From positions 1 through 6,779 of the forward strand of contig JAGALG010000137.1 in NCBI GenBank assembly GCA_017848075.1: DNA of 6,779 nt, in the 5' to 3' direction. Shown in pieces: positions 4,502 to 6,779 of the stretch. A model generated the notes under the pieces. The model did no database searches. It was not told the DNA's origin and was given only the letters and a program-made list of their open reading frames with translations. Position 1 is the first letter of the stretch; each line of letters opens with the position of its first letter. Made by a program: the position numbers and the translations under genes. The DNA comes from Oscillospiraceae bacterium. Its GTDB lineage: Bacteria > Bacillota > Clostridia > Oscillospirales > Ruminococcaceae.

Positions 4502-6622
4502 CTACTGGTTTTCTTCTTTCTTTTTGTTTTCCATGGCGATGAGTGCGTCACGGCGGGACAGGTTGATTCTGCCCTGATTGTCGATCTCGGTTACTTTAAC
4601 CAGGATTTCGTCGCCAACATTGACAACATCTTCCACTTTCTCAACTCGTTTGGTGTCCAGCTTGGAGATGTGAACCAGACCTTCTTTGCCTGGAGCGATC
4701 TCTACGAAGGCACCAAAGGCCATCAGTTTGGTTACGCGGCCTTTGTAGAAGGCACCAACCTCTGGATCCTCTGCGATGGTGCGGATCACGCTGACTGCGC
4801 GTTTTACATTGTCTGCATCAATACCGGAAACGAATACTTTACCATCGTCCTCGATATCGATCTTAACATCACATTCTGCGCAGATCTTCTGGATCACTTT
4901 ACCGCCGGAACCGATTACCTCGCGGATCTTGTCCACCGGAATGGTCAGGCTGAACATCTTCGGAGCGTATTTGGAAACCTCTGCTCTTGGAGCTGGGATT
5001 GCTTTGAGCATAATATCATCCAGAATGTGCAGACGAGCCACTCTGGTTTTCTCGAAGGCTTCTGCAATGATCTCCATGGTCAGACCGTCAATCTTGATAT
5101 CCATCTGGATTGCGGTGATACCGTTGTGAGTACCGCCAACCTTGAAGTCCATATCGCCGTAGAAGTCTTCCAGACCCTGAATGTCCACCATGGTCATCCA
5201 GCGTTCGCCTTCGGTAATCAGACCGCAGGAGATACCGGCAACCGGTGCTTTCAGTGGAACACCGGCATCCATCAGAGACAGAGTGGATGCACAGATGGAG
5301 CCCTGAGAGGTGGAACCGTTGGAGGACAGAACCTCGGATACCAGACGGTATGCGTATGGGAATTCCTCAACAGAAGGAATAACCGGCTCCAGAGCGCGCT
5401 CTGCCAGTGCGCCGTGACCGATCTCACGACGGCCAGGGCCACGGGATGGTTTGGTTTCGCCTACAGAGTAGGATGGGAAGTTGTAGTGGTGCATGTAGCG
5501 TTTGCTGTCCTCACCATCGATGCCGTCCAGAATCTGTGCGTCAGATACAGGGCCGAGGGTGGTGATGGTCAGAACCTGAGTCTGGCCACGGGTGAAGAGA
5601 CCGGAGCCATGTACTCTTGGAACGACGCCAACTTCAGCAGCCAGAGGACGGATATCGTTGATGCCACGGCCGTCAACGCGTTTGCCCTCGTCCAGCAGCC
5701 AGCGGCGTACAACGAATTTCTGCAGTTTGTAGATACATTCGTCGATTTTGCCTTCCTGCTCTGGGTACTGCTCGTCGAACTGTGCATGGATCTCGTCCAC
5801 GATTGGAGCAAGGCGTGCTTCACGCTCTACTTTATCGTCGGTGTCCAGTGCGTATTTAATTTTGTCGATTGCGAAGTCTTTTACGGCATTGAACATGTCA
5901 GCATCCAGCTCCTGAGATTCAAAGCTGAATTTTGGCTTGCCGATTTCTTTCTGTACGCCTTCGATGAATGCAGCCATTTTCTTGATCTCTTCGTGAGAAC
6001 GACGGATAGCTTCCAGCATTACATCTTCTTTTACCTGGTTTGCACCGGCTTCGATCATAACGATCTTTTCCTGAGTACCAGCAACGGTCAGCTGCAGGTC
6101 GGATGCTTTGCGCTGTTCTTCATTTGGGCAGATGATGATTTCGCCGTCAACCAGACCGGTCTGTACGCCGGCGATTGGGCCGTTCCATGGAATGTCAGAG
6201 ATGGACAGAGCAAAGGAGGTACCCAGCATACCGGCAACTTCCGGGCTGCAGTCCATATCAACAGAGAGAACGGTCATAACAACGGAAACATCGTTTCTCA
6301 TATCTTTTGGGAAGAGAGGACGGATTGGACGGTCAACCACGCGGGAGGACAGGATCGCTTTGGTGGTTGGGCGGCCTTCGCGTTTCAGGAAGGAGCCAGG
6401 GATGCGGCCAACTGCGTAGAGTTTTTCCTCAAAGTCTACAGACAGAGGGAAGAAGTCGATGCCCTCACGAGGTTTCTGAGAAGCGGTTACATTGACCATA
6501 ACGGTGGTCTCGCCGTAGCGAACAACAACGCTGCCGTTGGACAGTCCGCACCATTTGCCGGTTTCAAAGGAAATCTTTTTGCCAGCCAGTTCAGTTTCAA
6601 AGACTCTGAAATTTTCAAACAT
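4502..6622 (-). CDS. pnp: Polynucleotide phosphorylase (PNPase)
   Basis: A 3'-to-5' exoribonuclease that degrades RNA with phosphate to nucleoside diphosphates and can add tails in reverse; a cytoplasmic trimer central to mRNA decay and sRNA turnover. The 706 residues have the full domain order: first RNase PH domain (about 1-145, with FFPLSVDFEEK 57-67 and GSFLKREGRP 76-85), helical linker (about 150-300), second RNase PH domain (about 315-540, with VDGRGINDIRPL from 317), KH domain (about 555-615, GSGG at 571-574) and S1 domain (about 622-692). The catalytic set D486, D492 and K494 in GLEDFYGDMDFK matches E. coli numbering. The C-terminus is short and ends in a Lys/Glu run. The start at 6622 is supported by GGAGG 9 nt upstream (complement of 6632-6636). 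It converges on the RepA_N-type gene with 42 nt between stop codons. The leader holds a large hairpin. rpsO, the common upstream neighbour, would lie outside the window. Confidence 0.98.
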   Translation of the reverse strand: MFENFRVFETELAGKKISFETGKWCGLSNGSVVVRYGETTVMVNVTASQKPREGIDFFPLSVDFEEKLYAVGRIPGSFLKREGRPTTKAILSSRVVDRPIRPLFPKDMRNDVSVVMTVLSVDMDCSPEVAGMLGTSFALSISDIPWNGPIAGVQTGLVDGEIIICPNEEQRKASDLQLTVAGTQEKIVMIEAGANQVKEDVMLEAIRRSHEEIKKMAAFIEGVQKEIGKPKFSFESQELDADMFNAVKDFAIDKIKYALDTDDKVEREARLAPIVDEIHAQFDEQYPEQEGKIDECIYKLQKFVVRRWLLDEGKRVDGRGINDIRPLAAEVGVVPRVHGSGLFTRGQTQVLTITTLGPVSDAQILDGIDGEDSKRYMHHYNFPSYSVGETKPSRGPGRREIGHGALAERALEPVIPSVEEFPYAYRLVSEVLSSNGSTSQGSICASTLSLMDAGVPLKAPVAGISCGLITEGERWMTMVDIQGLEDFYGDMDFKVGGTHNGITAIQMDIKIDGLTMEIIAEAFEKTRVARLHILDDIMLKAIPAPRAEVSKYAPKMFSLTIPVDKIREVIGSGGKVIQKICAECDVKIDIEDDGKVFVSGIDADNVKRAVSVIRTIAEDPEVGAFYKGRVTKLMAFGAFVEIAPGKEGLVHISKLDTKRVEKVEDVVNVGDEILVKVTEIDNQGRINLSRRDALIAMENKKKEENQ

Positions 6623-6674
6623 AATTGATAGCCTCCATTTCTTTGGGGATTTGATCGCCGCTGTACTTGAGTCA

Positions 6675-6726
6675 TTAGCAATAAATCCAGCCTCCGAAGC
6701 CCTTCGGTTGCTCGATTCACTGCTAA
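6675..6726 (-). promoter_or_regulatory. Long imperfect hairpin in the pnp leader
   Basis: Read as minus-strand RNA, 6726-6714 pairs with 6687-6675 over 13 bp, two of them U-G wobbles. A G-G mismatch, 3 bp, a 2x2 internal loop, 5 bp and a GGGC-type loop (6699-6702) follow. The wobbles are A-C mismatches on the opposite strand, so the fold suits the pnp transcript. It ends 52 nt before the ATG and has no U tract, so it is not a terminator. In E. coli a pnp leader stem-loop is cut by RNase III and mediates autoregulation; a similar role here is inferred. Confidence 0.6.
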
Positions 6727-6742
6727 AACCTTGTCCAGAACA

Positions 6743-6771
6743 ACGATACTGTTTTGATTTTTTTGTAGAAA
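6743..6771 (-). promoter_or_regulatory. Weak candidate pnp promoter
   Basis: On the minus strand TTTCTA (6771-6766) and TATCGT (6748-6743) are 17 bp apart with an A-rich spacer; both match the consensus poorly. Start would be near 6736, just before the leader hairpin. Transcription could equally enter from an upstream gene beyond the window. No gene is seen between 6623 and 6779. Confidence 0.25.
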
Positions 6772-6779
6772 ACGCTCAG

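Noticed and set aside
4490..6628. 712-codon open frame on the plus strand opposite pnp
   Set aside because: Same register effect as above: it mirrors pnp codons and spans the pnp gene almost exactly. No plausible ribosome binding site or domain.
6487..6720. 77-codon minus-strand frame overlapping the pnp start
   Set aside because: It runs out of frame into pnp, has no ribosome binding site and covers the leader hairpin.

Overview
The window looks like chromosomal DNA of a Gram-positive anaerobe of the Clostridia, most likely an Oscillospiraceae/Ruminococcaceae relative; Faecalibacterium-like is my best guess, not proven. Pointers are strong AGGAGG-type ribosome binding sites, an ArgR-type ARG box, moderately GC-rich genes with AT-rich promoters, Clostridia-like MetQ and PNPase sequences, and a RepA_N-domain protein, a family centred on Firmicutes.

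Layout. 1-545: 3' part of a methionine-binding lipoprotein gene (metQ family), closed by a terminator at 569-607. 608-751: regulatory region with an AT-rich tandem repeat, an extended -10 promoter and an ARG box over the -35. 752-3409: argG and argH, separated by a 69-nt gap holding a perfect hairpin and closed by a strong terminator at 3426-3458. 3459-3866: about 400 bp with no convincing gene but many perfect stem-loops and several words that occur twice. 3867-4459: a promoter and a 177-aa RepA_N-type protein with a Pro/Glu-rich tail. 4464-4491: a terminator facing the minus strand. 4502-6622 (minus): pnp, polynucleotide phosphorylase. 6623-6779: pnp leader with a long imperfect hairpin.

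How the genes work together. argG and argH encode the last two steps of arginine synthesis (citrulline + aspartate to argininosuccinate, then to arginine + fumarate) and are probably one ArgR-controlled unit. The metQ-like gene belongs to a separate methionine ABC importer. pnp is housekeeping RNA decay. The unusual part is the insert between argH and pnp: an orphan plasmid-type replication-initiator domain behind a hairpin-rich, repeat-bearing segment. It could be a relic of a mobile element, a domesticated DNA-binding protein, or an unrelated dispersed repeat lying beside it. The window alone cannot decide.
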